From Beroe ovata (Eukaryota > Ctenophora > Nuda > Beroida > Beroidae): 64,000 nt of DNA. The notes below the pieces were generated by a model. It did no database searches. It had not been told where the DNA came from and worked only from the letters and a program-made list of their open reading frames with translations. This document shows, one piece after another, positions 35,801 through 44,182 of this stretch (position 1 is its first letter; each line of letters starts with the position of its first letter). Made by a program: the position numbers and the translations under genes. The stretch spans positions 98,450 to 162,449 of the forward strand of contig CAMPET010000154.1 of the NCBI GenBank assembly GCA_946803715.1, read 5' to 3'.

Positions 35801-38800
35801 TTTCTTGCGTTTTCAGTATTTCTTGGGGAGCCCCTCTTAAATAAACAGAAACCTACCAAATATTATCTATTTAGAGAAAAATGTGAAAATATATAGGTAC
35901 CTTTCGCTGTGCAATATCAATATCGGGTGCATTTGTCTGTGTGTGGGTCAGAGTGTGTGTCAGTTTAAGAGTGTGTGTGTGTGTGTGTTGGTGAGTGTGT
36001 GTGTGTGTGTGAGTGTGTGTGTGAGTGTGTTGGTGAGTGTGTCTGTGTCTGTGTGTGTATGCACTGGGATTAAACTCAAAATAACATCCTGACTACTACA
36101 GGGAAGAAACCTAAAAACTGCAGGATTATAGAGAGCTCGGCTCATTTCCCTGTGGATATAACCACTCCCTTCCCCTTCTACCGAACCCAGGAGCGTCCCC
36201 TTACTACTGCACACCATGAAATATAGTGCCTGTGCAGATGGCACACAAACACACACACACACACACACACACATAGTTGTACCACAATTTACATCATTGA
36301 ATCTGGTGCCAAGAAAGAGAGATAAGTAGATGGAATGTTGGTCAGTCATCAGTTCGTGTTCAGTATAATATGATAGACAAACATTACTGGTAAACGGATT
36401 ACCAAAAGGTAGTTCACAGTATTTGATCGTGTGTAGATGTGATCATAACCGATTGAGGAGAGCGGTGAAGCATGTTTAGTCCGTCTCAGTGAATACTGGC
36501 GTGTGTAAAATAGCAAAAAGTCAAAGAGAAGGGTGACAAACATTGCCGATACACTGGTTAACGGCAATCGATATCGGGTAATGATACAGAAAACAGTAAG
36601 AAAGGTCACCTGCATTGATGATAATTCTAGTTTCGTTGGTTTCCAATATCGTGCCAAGCTGGTGATTCCGAACACCACATCTGAAAGTGTTGTGAGCATT
36701 TGATCCGAGTAAATCCTCAAGTCGTCAAATTCTCTGATTGATAACACGAAATAATTTTTGACTTAAAGTTAGACTGAGTGTTTTGTGTGCTACACTCAGT
36801 TTTACAGCTCTTTATGCTTCTAATTTTCTAAGTTAGAGAAAAAAATTAAAAAGGTATCTTCCATGTTGGCCCAGATATAATGACAGCATATTCAATTCGG
36901 GACCATAATCTTATCAGCATATTATGTTTTTATAATTTTAGGGCACGTGCAATTAGACACCATCAGGGTTGGTCAATGACTAGAACAATTTCATCGAAAC
37001 CACCCGTCACACCCACATAGCCAAGAGTGTTGTGTGTGTATGTGTGTGTGNTGTGTGTGTGTGTGTGTGTGTATGTGTGTGTGTGTATGTGTGTATGTGT
37101 GTGTGTGTGCCATGTTCCTTTACCTCTTTAGAAGTGAAGTGGTTTGGTGTGCCCAAACCAGTTAAGAATTTAAGGACAAGTACTACACGCCACTTATACT
37201 TACTGTCAGTAGGACAAGGTTTAAATTTCGTTTCTATTTCGGAGGAAATTCAGGTCGCGTAACATGATAAGTGACGTGCATATGAATAAGGTATGAAATT
37301 CTGAAATCGTAAACCAGCTCTTCAACAATAATTACCATGCGTTCCACGAGGGAAGAGTCTTCAGAAAATGGCAACAACTACAAACTGATATTAAGTTCAC
37401 AAGTATTGTCGGCGTGTGTGATATTATAACAATCATACGCATTCACGGCGTCACGTAGGTAGTATTCTCTACTGACATGTAAGTACCGCCAGTGGTGAAC
37501 TCCCCAATGGTAAACTCCCCAATGGTAAACTCCCCAATAGTAAACTCCCCAAAGGTAAACTCCCCAATGGTAAACTCCCCAATGGTAAACTCCCCAATGG
37601 TTTTAACTGCCCAATGGTTTTAACTGCCCAATGGTAAACTGCGGTTGTTCACATACTTGTAAGTGCCGGAGTCTTGGTGTTTGCTCTGTGCGATAACGAG
37701 TGTACCGGTCTGAGATATGAACCGGTGATCTGATGACACGACTGTCTCGAATCTGCTCTCGTACAACAGCTGAAAGTGGGCGTGGTCACGCATATGTGTG
37801 TGATATAGGATTAGCAATTAGCAATTAGCAATTAGGATCACGGAAAGTTAAAAACTTGACCGTGAGTAAGGTTGGCCGAGTAAAATTCCGCCAGAAGAAC
37901 CTTTTTCCTCCAAATCCATCTTTTTTAAATCATAGTTCTATCCGATCCAAAACTTCGCAATATTATTCTCACATACCTAACTTATTCTCACGTACCTTAC
38001 TTATTCTCACGTACCTTGCGCCAGTACATCTGTATCTCGGGCCACGCAGTGGGACTCTGCCTGTACTGACACGGTATAACAATGCCGATACCGGGGGCCG
38101 GACTTGTGTAGGTTTTGTTTGGGGATTTGGTGAACTGAACACCACTCTTCTCCGCCGTGGTAAACATGTCCGATACTGGGGTGGAGAGGAGGAGGATAGA
38201 TCATTAGATCATTAGAACTTCCGATATCAGCTCTACTTTTGGCCGATATCAGCTCTACTTTTGCTCTTTTGGTCGATATAAGCTCTACTTTTGGCCGATA
38301 TCAGCTCTACTTATTACCATAATCTACCGGCAGCTAATTGACCGGCGTACTCAATTAATTGGTCACTTACAGGGTGTTGTTAGAGAAGCGTATCTGGACT
38401 TTATAACACCGAATTTGTTATCAGCTTCGCAGTAGTATTTTCCAGCGTCCTAAGAAAGCATAGGGTCATGAGTGAAATGAGCAAAGTATAAAACACTTCG
38501 ATATTAGTAGTACTGAATCTACCAACCGCTCCTCAAAGAAGCAAGGTATAACGCACAATCCTAACATATTAATTCGTAAAATTTCTCCGAAAAAAGCAAA
38601 GACAACATCACAATTTATGAATGGGTGTATTTCATATAATAGTATAATGTTATTTCTAGCATCATTACTCGGAAAAAATGAAAGCACCTCTCTTCGGAAA
38701 GTTTTTATTTGCCCCTCTGAATGACGTAAGAGCAGTATACACTCAATTCCATACACCTAAAGTCCATTCGGCAACTTTTCCCTCCCCCAGAGGAGTTAAA

Positions 38801-40276
38801 AAAGCGCAAGAAATGAAGATTCCTTGATCATATGACAACCGGAGTGGTCAGAGGGTCAATTCATATTCTGCCCGGTCTGACCCTAATTGACCCTAATTAT
38901 CCCACTGGTGAGCAGTACTTGACTTACTGTTTCGTGTTGTATATCACTGATGCGAAGTCTCTTGTGACTGTAAACGAGGGTCTCTTGGCTGATGTGACCT
39001 GAAATAGACACGTATATAAAACTTGTCATTCGGTATCCAGCAAGGATAAAGAAATAAACGTAAGATCAAGTATGTGATAAAGAGAGAGAGAGATGGTAGG
39101 TATTTTCTGTGACATTCTCGCTTTGTGGACCATCTCTTTCCCTTTGTCCATCATCTCAATTCTCACGAAACAGAGGTGTGAAAGAAGAGTCCGGCTCAAT
39201 GAAAAAGGGGGGGGGGCAGACGTGCTCTTCATGATTAGTGAATGAAAAGTATGTATGTATATGCTTATTATACAAGCAAACACGTTTTCTTTCATGATAC
39301 ATTTTCCTTGAACAAGCAAACAACATTCGCTGACTTGGACTTTCTCTCTTCCTCATTTCTCCCCCTATTTATGTTTAATTGACCTAAGGACTGGATGCAT
39401 GTTAAACGTACGTGAGGTGAAGACTCAAAAGAAAGAATCGGAAATGGGGATAGGTATCTTTTAGCAAGTTGAAACAATAAAATATGGGGATACAATCAGT
39501 TTCAAAGTAAGACATTCCAATGGGATGTTGAAAATAGGGCTGGCGAATTTCGAAATGTTTACTTTTGTGACGTCACAACATATATTTTATAGCTTCGCGT
39601 GACGAGATGAAGCTGTGAATCATGCAATGTGTGGTGTTGAATACACAAATGTAGTCATAATCCGAGGAGTCAATGATCCTAGGTATCAACGATTTCATCT
39701 ACTCCAAGAATTTTTACACAAAATGTTTCCTTGCGTTTGGAAAAACCCACCTCTGATGAGGATTCTCTGGGAGTTTCTGTACCAGACAATTCTGGGCGGG
39801 GGTAATCCTGTAGCTGCACACTCAAACTCGACGACACTGCCAGTTGACACTGACACTGACTGAGGTTCTATCGTGAAAAACGGCCCTGAAATCAATATGG
39901 GGATCAAAAACAGGGGATCAAAAACAGGATTTGCGGTACAATGTGGATGACAAAAAACGAGAAGTTGTAAAATAATGAGGTTTTTGTTTGAAGTCCAGTC
40001 ATCTTACTGAGAAAATGGAAGTTTGTGATTGAATGGAAGACTGATGGAACGCCTCATTGGTAATGTGTCTGAGTGATGAGTTTCCAGAGTGATGACTGAT
40101 GACGTGACTGATGACTGATGAGTTTCCAGGCTGACGACTGATGACGTGACTGATGACTGATGATAACCAAATGAGGGCTGATGACAGTGATGACAGTGAT
40201 GATATAATGTACCGGATTCAGCAAGAATTAAGGTGAGTAGATAGAGAAGGGAGACAGCATAACGGATAACATTCAT
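6771..40276 (-). CDS. Single-pass cell-surface receptor with 11 Ig domains (long isoform model)
   Basis: Rebuilt as 24 coding exons, 40276-40213 through 7192-6771, totalling 3,747 nt or 1,248 codons plus stop, with every junction phase-compatible. Order: signal peptide, 11 Ig domains, one transmembrane helix, and a cytoplasmic tail of about 105 residues. Every Ig domain keeps both core cysteines and the core tryptophan (for example LTC..IIW..YEC in domain 5). No fibronectin III or kinase domain is present. The tail has a basic RDRSRERR stop-transfer, YESV and YNLR tyrosine motifs, and an acidic end ([17 protein letters not shown]). Most domain borders lie on phase-1 introns, as is usual for Ig genes. 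Likely roles are adhesion or recognition at the cell surface; no orthologue is recognised. The 17.3-kb gap between domains 4 and 5 means it could instead be two genes (see the internal first exon). Confidence 0.8.
7303..7778 (-). CDS. Ig domain 11 exons (7778-7587 and 7481-7303)
   Basis: Exon 7778-7587 first closes domain 10, then opens domain 11 with [20 protein letters not shown]. Exon 7481-7303 closes it with [15 protein letters not shown] and leads into the membrane stalk. The donor AG|GTTGGG at 7587 and the acceptor CCCAG at 7482 join in phase 2 to restore a serine codon. Confidence 0.82.
8316..8367 (+). repeat. (GT)n microsatellite with an N at 8347
   Basis: GT dinucleotide tract inside the intron between receptor exons 9114-8537 and 7778-7587, interrupted by a single N. 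Confidence 0.9.
8537..9114 (-). CDS. Large exon carrying Ig domains 9 and 10
   Basis: This is the largest exon of the receptor, 578 nt. It finishes domain 8, then encodes domain 9 ([18 protein letters not shown]...GLYTCKSS) and almost all of domain 10 ([17 protein letters not shown]...IYYCHAE). The acceptor is GCCTCAG and the donor is GA|GTAAGT. Two complete domains without an intron contrast with the two to four exons per domain elsewhere in the gene. Confidence 0.88.
9319..9465 (-). CDS. Ig domain 8 middle exon
   Basis: A 147-nt phase 0-0 exon encoding [15 protein letters not shown] through [12 protein letters not shown]. With the end of exon 9780-9590 (NFWLDCLYS) it completes the Cys-Trp-Cys core of domain 8. 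Donor CAG|GTGTGT, acceptor CGAACAG. Confidence 0.85.
9590..9780 (-). CDS. Exon closing Ig 7 and opening Ig 8
   Basis: The acceptor CCCCAG precedes a phase-1 exon reading [18 protein letters not shown] (end of domain 7), then [18 protein letters not shown] and LDCLYS (start of domain 8). Donor TCG|GTTAGT, ending in phase 0. Confidence 0.85.
10151..10255 (-). CDS. Ig domain 7 middle exon
   Basis: A 105-nt phase 1-1 exon encoding [19 protein letters not shown], which supplies the core tryptophan of domain 7. Acceptor ATTTCAG, donor GAG|GTGATT. Confidence 0.8.
10401..10533 (-). CDS. Exon closing Ig 6 and opening Ig 7
   Basis: Starts after TATATCCAG with [19 protein letters not shown] (end of domain 6) and continues to [10 protein letters not shown] (first cysteine of domain 7). 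Donor TGTG|GTGAGA, phase 1. Confidence 0.83.
11036..11202 (-). CDS. Ig domain 6 core exon
   Basis: A 167-nt exon encoding [20 protein letters not shown] through GGSYMCQ, holding all three core residues of domain 6. Acceptor CTCTCAG, donor CAG|GTTGGT. Confidence 0.87.
11815..11931 (-). CDS. Exon closing Ig 5 and opening Ig 6
   Basis: Encodes [20 protein letters not shown] (G-strand end of domain 5) and then [15 protein letters not shown]. Acceptor CCCTCCAG, donor ACTG|GTAAAT, phase 1 on both sides. Confidence 0.85.
12131..12340 (-). CDS. Ig domain 5 core exon
   Basis: A 210-nt phase 1-1 exon beginning [20 protein letters not shown] and holding [19 protein letters not shown]. It can be joined in frame either to exon 29778-29670 of the long form or to the internal first exon 12733-12613. 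Acceptor TTCCGCAG, donor AATG|GTGAGT. Confidence 0.88.
12613..12733 (-). CDS. Internal alternative first exon with signal-like peptide
   Basis: An ATG at 12733 opens 40 codons, [20 protein letters not shown] followed by [20 protein letters not shown], ending CCGA|GTAAGT in phase 1. The next exon (12340-12131) starts in the matching phase, making an arginine codon at the junction and running straight into Ig domain 5. The hydrophobic N-terminus can act as a signal peptide. Such an exon would start an 853-residue form with 7 Ig domains and the same membrane anchor, or show that this half is a separate gene. No promoter element is obvious upstream. Confidence 0.6.
16687..16853 (+). repeat. (GT)n microsatellite spanning a 109-N gap
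   Basis: GT repeats flank unresolved bases 16715-16823. The text GTTGTGTAGAAGAGTGTGTG occurs on both sides of the gap, so the gap may be an overlapping contig end or a tandem copy. Confidence 0.85.
17043..17092 (+). repeat. 10-bp tandem repeat (AGTGATGCCT and variants)
   Basis: Five decamer units, alternating AGTGATGCCT and AGCGATGCAA forms. Confidence 0.75.
17820..17892 (+). repeat. (CA)n microsatellite with an N at 17846
   Basis: CA tract with occasional AACACA interruptions and a single N. Confidence 0.9.
20116..20219 (+). repeat. 104-bp dispersed repeat, copy 1
   Basis: This segment, beginning AGCCATGTCTGATGTCATTG and ending AACCATAATGTG, appears unchanged by eye at 33243-33346 in the same orientation. 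Flanks are unrelated, so it is a discrete repeat rather than part of a larger duplication. Confidence 0.85.
20761..20790 (+). repeat. (CA)n microsatellite with an N at 20780
   Basis: Pure CA tract with one N. Confidence 0.9.
25690..25738 (+). repeat. 14-bp tandem repeat (TGTGTATATACTGTA)
   Basis: Three near-identical units of ATGTGTATATACTGTATGTG character. Confidence 0.7.
27851..27908 (+). repeat. 14-bp tandem repeat ATGGTTGCTATCCA x4
   Basis: Four consecutive exact units. Confidence 0.85.
29670..30084 (-). CDS. Ig domain 4 exons (30084-29936 and 29778-29670)
   Basis: Exon 30084-29936 encodes [20 protein letters not shown] then [18 protein letters not shown] and ends GAT|GTGAGT in phase 0. 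Exon 29778-29670 encodes [20 protein letters not shown] through STFAVAVK and ends AAAG|GTATGG in phase 1. Together they make a complete domain with two N-glycosylation sequons (NLT, NGT) in its first strands. Confidence 0.85.
30221..30226 (-). terminator. Polyadenylation signal AATAAA of the alternative last exon
   Basis: The minus strand reads AATAAA 17-22 nt downstream of the TGA at 30243. This is a plausible cleavage signal for the short soluble transcript, though very close to the stop codon. Confidence 0.45.
30243..30451 (-). CDS. Alternative terminal exon giving a soluble 3-Ig isoform
   Basis: After a good acceptor (CCATTTCAG) a phase-1 frame runs 69 residues to a TGA at 30245-30243: [20 protein letters not shown] through [19 protein letters not shown]. 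Exon 31395-31324 also ends in phase 1, so it can splice here instead of to domain 4. The product would be 418 residues: signal peptide, three Ig domains and a novel Cys-containing tail (CGNC...CDC) with no membrane segment. An AATAAA lies 17-22 nt past the stop. I do not recognise the tail. Confidence 0.5.
31262..31315 (+). repeat. 12-bp tandem repeat TGTTTGCGTGAT
   Basis: About four units just past the donor side of receptor exon 31395-31324. A second short array of the TATAATTACCG type lies at 31575-31618 beside the next exon. Confidence 0.7.
31324..32514 (-). CDS. Ig domain 3 exons (four small exons)
   Basis: Exons 32514-32449, 32056-31929, 31705-31618 and 31395-31324 join in phases 1, 0 and 1. 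Residues run [20 protein letters not shown], then [49 protein letters not shown] and [20 protein letters not shown]. The first exon acceptor (ACCGCCAG) is weak; the better CTCTCACAG 10 bases earlier gives the wrong phase. Confidence 0.72.
32523..33120 (+). repeat. Tandem duplication of a ~298-bp intronic segment
   Basis: Copy A 32523-32820 and copy B 32821-33120 are almost identical, with a few substitutions (for example AAGTGGATGAAG versus AAGTTGATAATG). Copy A begins almost at the 3' splice site of receptor exon 32514-32449. Confidence 0.85.
33243..33346 (+). repeat. 104-bp dispersed repeat, copy 2
   Basis: Same 104 bases as 20116-20219, about 13 kb away, both inside long intervals of the Ig-receptor locus. 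No terminal inverted repeats are evident. Confidence 0.85.
35940..36057 (+). repeat. GT-rich compound microsatellite
   Basis: GTGTGT runs with GAGT, CAGT and TGGT interruptions. Confidence 0.85.
36241..36272 (+). repeat. (CA)n microsatellite
   Basis: Short, almost pure CA tract. Confidence 0.85.
36610..38175 (-). CDS. Ig domain 2 exons (38175-38015, 37769-37657, 36680-36610)
   Basis: Residues run [44 protein letters not shown], then [17 protein letters not shown] and DSGTYK, and finally [20 protein letters not shown]. The 37657/36680 junction splits a lysine codon (AA|A) immediately before the second core cysteine, confirming frame. A 15-bp minisatellite starts about 20 bp past the 37657 donor. 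Confidence 0.82.
37023..37110 (+). repeat. (GT)n microsatellite with an N at 37051
   Basis: GT tract with TATG interruptions and a single N, in the receptor intron between exons 37769-37657 and 36680-36610. Confidence 0.9.
37493..37640 (+). repeat. 15-bp minisatellite GGTAAACTCCCCAAT
   Basis: About eight to ten units, the last few changing to GGTTTTAACTGCCCAAT, ending about 20 bp from the donor of receptor exon 37769-37657. Confidence 0.85.
38222..38311 (+). repeat. Tandem repeat of GCCGATATCAGCTCTACTTTTG type
   Basis: Four units of roughly 23 bp containing the palindrome GATATC, between receptor exons of domains 1 and 2. Confidence 0.75.
38371..39885 (-). CDS. Ig domain 1 exons (39885-39751, 38998-38928, 38449-38371)
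   Basis: Residues run [37 protein letters not shown], then [20 protein letters not shown] and [20 protein letters not shown]. Junction phases are 1 and 0, with donors AGAG|GTGGGT and ACA|GTAAGT. The domain resembles I-set modules of Robo/hemicentin-type proteins. Confidence 0.86.
40062..40200 (+). repeat. GACTGATGAC tandem repeat
   Basis: Irregular units of GTGACTGATGACTGATGA with GAGTTTCCAG spacers, just inside the receptor's first intron. Confidence 0.7.
40213..40276 (-). CDS. First exon of the long receptor: signal peptide
   Basis: ATG at 40276 opens [20 protein letters not shown] and ends TCCG|GTACAT in phase 1. The next exon (39885) starts in the matching phase and restores a glycine. 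The hydrophobic core and small residues near the end fit secretion-signal cleavage just before domain 1. Confidence 0.82.
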
Positions 40277-40370
40277 GGTGAGGCTGTGTAGAGGATAGCA
40301 TAGTAGGATAGCACATGTTGGGGTGTAACATCACCTTCTGAGTCACATATTACCATGCTAGGCGGAGTTG

Positions 40371-40795
40371 TTAGTGAGCGAGTTGTTATAGTGAGAGTTG
40401 TTATAGTGAGAGTTGTTAGTGGGAGTTGTTATGGTGAGAGTTAGAAGTGAGAGTTAGAAGTGAGAATGGTTAGTGAGAGTTAGAAGTGGGAGTTGTTAAA
40501 GTGAGAGTTGTTAGTGGGAGTTGTTAANNTTTTAGTGAGATTTGTTAGTGGGAGTTGTTAAAGTGAGAGTTGTTAGTGGGAGTTAGGAGTGAGAATGGTT
40601 AGTGAGAGTTAGAAGTGAGAATTGTTAGTGGGAGTTTTTAAAGTGAGAGTTAGAAGTGAGAATTGTTAGTGGGAGTTGTTAAAGTGAGAGTTAGAAGTGA
40701 GAATTGTTAAAGTGAGAGTTGTTATAGTGGGAGTTGTTAAAGTGAGAGTTGTTATAGTGGGAGTTGTTAGTGAGAGTTAGGAGTGAGATTGTAAG
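40371..40795 (+). repeat. Minisatellite of GTGAGAGTTGTTA units with NN at 40528-40529
   Basis: Around 25 units of 13-17 bp (GTGAGAGTTGTTA, GTGGGAGTTGTTAAA, GTGAGAGTTAGAA) run immediately upstream of the receptor's first exon on its coding strand. Two Ns show that the array was not resolved. Confidence 0.85.
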
Positions 40796-42130
40796 TGATG
40801 TTATTGGGGTTATAGGGGTTATAGGGGTTATACCTAGGTGTCACAGGGATAATTATAGGGGTATTCGCGCCTTTCTAGTTTCTAGCTTTTGAGGGCGTGG
40901 CTCCCAGGCTAGACCCTACTGCAAATATAATAGGTAGCAGTATTTTTAAATTCAATGATTAGAGCATAATTTAACCTTAAATTCTAAGGACCTTCGGAAT
41001 TTTGAATCCAAATTTACCGAAGCAGCATGTTCAGTATCCCAATCATCGGAGATAGCAACGTATTCAAAGAAGAATCGTCATAAATGAGCCTCCGATCACC
41101 GTTTTATCTCGTGCACGTGCGTCGTACAACTCATACCTATTCTTCCGAAGTAACGCGCGCGCACACGCTTGTCACGAAAGACGGATAGAGAGAATGTCAA
41201 ATTATGATCGGGAGAATATTTGCGAGCAATTTCAAACAGGCGGCTCCGGTTGATTCCCATTTAAGAAATTATGAGCATAAACTCGTAAAAGATCGAAAAT
41301 GGAAGGATCGCTTTGTACCATGAACTACATAATCTCAACCCATTATCACTTTTCATTATGACGATAGAATTATGACGAGCCATCCTCACCCAATTCTTTT
41401 GAATCAAATTCTAACGACCTTTTTGGAACACCTAAGTGGTTTTTTATTCATTAACGAAAAAAACGACTCAGGAAAGGTTTTTTACTTTATCATTTTCTTA
41501 ACCAAGCTCTCATCATAGGCACTGCAGATGAAGTGTAAAACGAAAGATTTCTACATCACTTAGCTGAGAATATAATTCAGTACATCGGTGTTTTCGGAGG
41601 CCGGAGCAGTTAGGAAATCTATGGATATTAAATACTGTATGATATCAATTCTATCTTGAGATAACGCTTGTCTCGCTAGAACTTTAGAATATATGCAAAT
41701 TATAATGATAAAGCACAACCTGGGACCAACTCCATAGGGAAACAAAACAATTATCGGACGTAGACAAGGCTTTATAACTTTTCATCAATATCCGCGGTAC
41801 CTCATTAACACTAATGAGTTCCGATACACGTACCTAAACAATCATTAATTGGGTCTGTGCAATGTGATTAAGTAAGCTGTGTACCTGTGTGTGTGTGACA
41901 TAATTGACCGCAGTGTGTCAAAGACTTCCATGTAATTGTCAGTCAAATTAGCCTCAATAGAAAGACGAATCTATTATGATCAATGATATTTGATAGAGGG
42001 AACAGGCAACACAAAGGCCGAGTGAAGGAATAAAAACCACGCCTGATTATGAATAGGGAGGAAAAGTTATGAACTGATTTATAAAAATTAAACAATGCTG
42101 GGGTTTCGTGATCATCGCGCTCTTATATTT

Positions 42131-42152
42131 GCCTACTATAATTATAGTAGGC
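42131..42152. repeat. 22-bp perfect palindrome
   Basis: GCCTACTATAA joined directly to TTATAGTAGGC. The half-site TATAGTAGGC matches the first bases of the left transposon terminal repeat (1066-1075). Confidence 0.7.
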
Positions 42153-42789
42153 ACATAGGTACCTATTAGCTTATTAGAGACGCCAATCCTTTGCTTTTGT
42201 CGAAATTGCCGACTCGAAAAACCTCTGAAGAGTACTATTGATCATAAAGTACCTGTCGCCCCCAGTTTCGTTGTTTTAGCTGATAACCCTTTCCCAATAT
42301 TACATATAATACTGGCTATAGTTTTCCTAAAGCGTGTATGTGTTGTGTTTACATAACGATGCTATTATAGTAGGATTATTGGCAATGAGTGTCTAGATAC
42401 CTAGTTTGACTAAATTGAAATTGGAATCCGAATGACGTAAAAGAAAACATTGAATGTTTATTTACTGATAGCAAACATCAGAAAATTGGCATATTATAAA
42501 AATGTCGTTTTCAGGAGATAAACCTATCTTTAGGAAGGTAATCATCCGGAAATAGACGTTTTCCCGTGCTTTTTTGACGATTAGTTCCAGTTAGTATTCG
42601 AACGTGTGAAAACAATGACAGTTTGTAAAAGTTGAAGTAAGATTGAGTATCTATTATAACCAAGTGATTTTAACAAGCGATTTTAATGAGTGCGATCAGA
42701 AAAGAAGTTCATCGTCTTGTACCTAGTGATAAGATAAAATGAGGAAAAAATGTCACCGAGTTTTCACTTTGCAACGGATAATCATAAAT

Positions 42790-43020
42790 GCGATGCACGC
42801 ACACATACACGCACACATACACGCACACATTCACGCACACTGAGAGGCATACACAGAGGCTCAGACAGTCAGACAGACGGACGGACGGACAAACAAACAC
42901 ACACACACACACACGCAGACACAAGCACACGCACGCAGACACAAGCACGCAGACACAAGCACACACAAACACACACACACACACACACACACATACACAC
43001 ACACATACACACACAAACAA
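42790..43020 (+). repeat. CA-rich compound microsatellite
   Basis: CACACATACACG, CAGACAGACGGACGG and CACGCAGACACAAG blocks in succession. The long ORFs here on both strands are products of this repeat. Confidence 0.9.
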
Positions 43021-43876
43021 TAAACATCCTCAAGGAGGACGGTGGACAAACTGAACAGAAGATATTTCGCGTCACATATGACAAGAAAACCCTCGTGTCT
43101 TCCGTTATAAATGTAGTTGAGATATATTGCACAATAGGTACTATATCATATGAAGATTGAAGAATGTCAGATGTTCCTGATTAATGAACGCAAAATTGTG
43201 AACTATGCAGGGATGAGTGTTTGGTCAAATTCGTGCGTATGTTACTCAAATAAGCTAATAAGGCAGCGGGAGACAATTTGGTGCCCCCATGGCCCTAGTA
43301 ACTCTGTAAGTGGACCGAGTACGACGAAATTGATAGCACTCTGCATCCCCCTTTCTTAGTCAGAAGAGAATCGATCAACAAAGGAACTTACTTTAACCGT
43401 TAATTGTGAGTTAATTATGAGTTAAATGTAGGACTCTCATTCAAAAAACCTATCCATGGAGTCCAAAATCATATTACCCAAGAATACACCAAGTTTCCTG
43501 TGTTTTGTTTGGACCCATACGACATATACATTCAGACCATGCCATCTTTTGATGGCCAAATGCCATCCGTACGAAAAAACGATTCCTCAAAGTTAAATTT
43601 GAGCTATAACATTTCAAAATAATTTATCTTCGTAGCGAAAATATTAAATTAACACATTTTATAAATCAACACATTTTATAAATCAACATCCTCTCTTTAT
43701 TTCGTAAGGGTTTAAAATTACACTGCGAAAGGCACCTTCTTGTATACAATTACAATAACGCCGCCGTTTGCACGTGCTATTAAAGTGCCGCGCGCAAAGA
43801 TACACGGAGCACAGTAACTTGACGAAGAAAACAATGGTGCAACGATGATTTAGTTGTTGATAACTAATAATGGGAA

Positions 43877-44182
43877 ATGGATTCCATGATGAAAGAGTTC
43901 ATCCGTCGAACAGAGAGTAAATTGCGGAATTCTGACAGCAATCTTGACACAACCGCGTCAAACAATTACATCAAATTGCTGTTGCTTCCGTTGAATTTTG
44001 AAACTCATGAGATCTCTTATTATGTTGTAATGGAATCTCATTTCTGCAGACAGAAAGAGACTTCGTTCGTCAATCACATTTCAGTGACTCCTATCAGTGA
44101 CACTATGACGTCATTGTGTAGAGTTAATGTCGGGCTCAAATTCGGTGTTCAAGTGTCGTTGGAACTCCCTCAATCAAATTAA
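43877..44182 (+). CDS. Possible small ORF or first exon, unrecognised
   Basis: ATG-to-stop frame of 101 residues starting MDSMMKEFIRRTESKLRNSD, with a charged N-terminus and mixed composition. It lies downstream of a CpG-containing stretch (43760-43800). No domain, no clear splice sites and no homologue in mind, so it may be chance. Confidence 0.2.
   Translation: MDSMMKEFIRRTESKLRNSDSNLDTTASNNYIKLLLLPLNFETHEISYYVVMESHFCRQKETSFVNHISVTPISDTMTSLCRVNVGLKFGVQVSLELPQSN

Larger units (their letters stand above)
33347..36609. other. Intronic sequence between Ig 2 and Ig 3 exons
   Basis: Together with 32515-33346 this is the long intron upstream of domain 3. It holds GT/CA tracts at 35940-36057 and 36241-36272 and no convincing exon. 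An open minus frame at 36090-36240 reads [19 protein letters not shown] but lacks an Ig pattern. Confidence 0.5.

Noticed and set aside
36090-36240. Open minus-strand stretch between Ig 2 and Ig 3
   Set aside because: No Ig pattern, and domains 2 and 3 already join in phase without it.
40371-40795. Possible CRISPR-like array of short repeats
   Set aside because: Units are contiguous with no unique spacers; it is an ordinary eukaryotic minisatellite.
42709-43160. Long ORFs of Cys/Val or Thr/His on both strands
   Set aside because: They arise from the CA/GT repeat tract.
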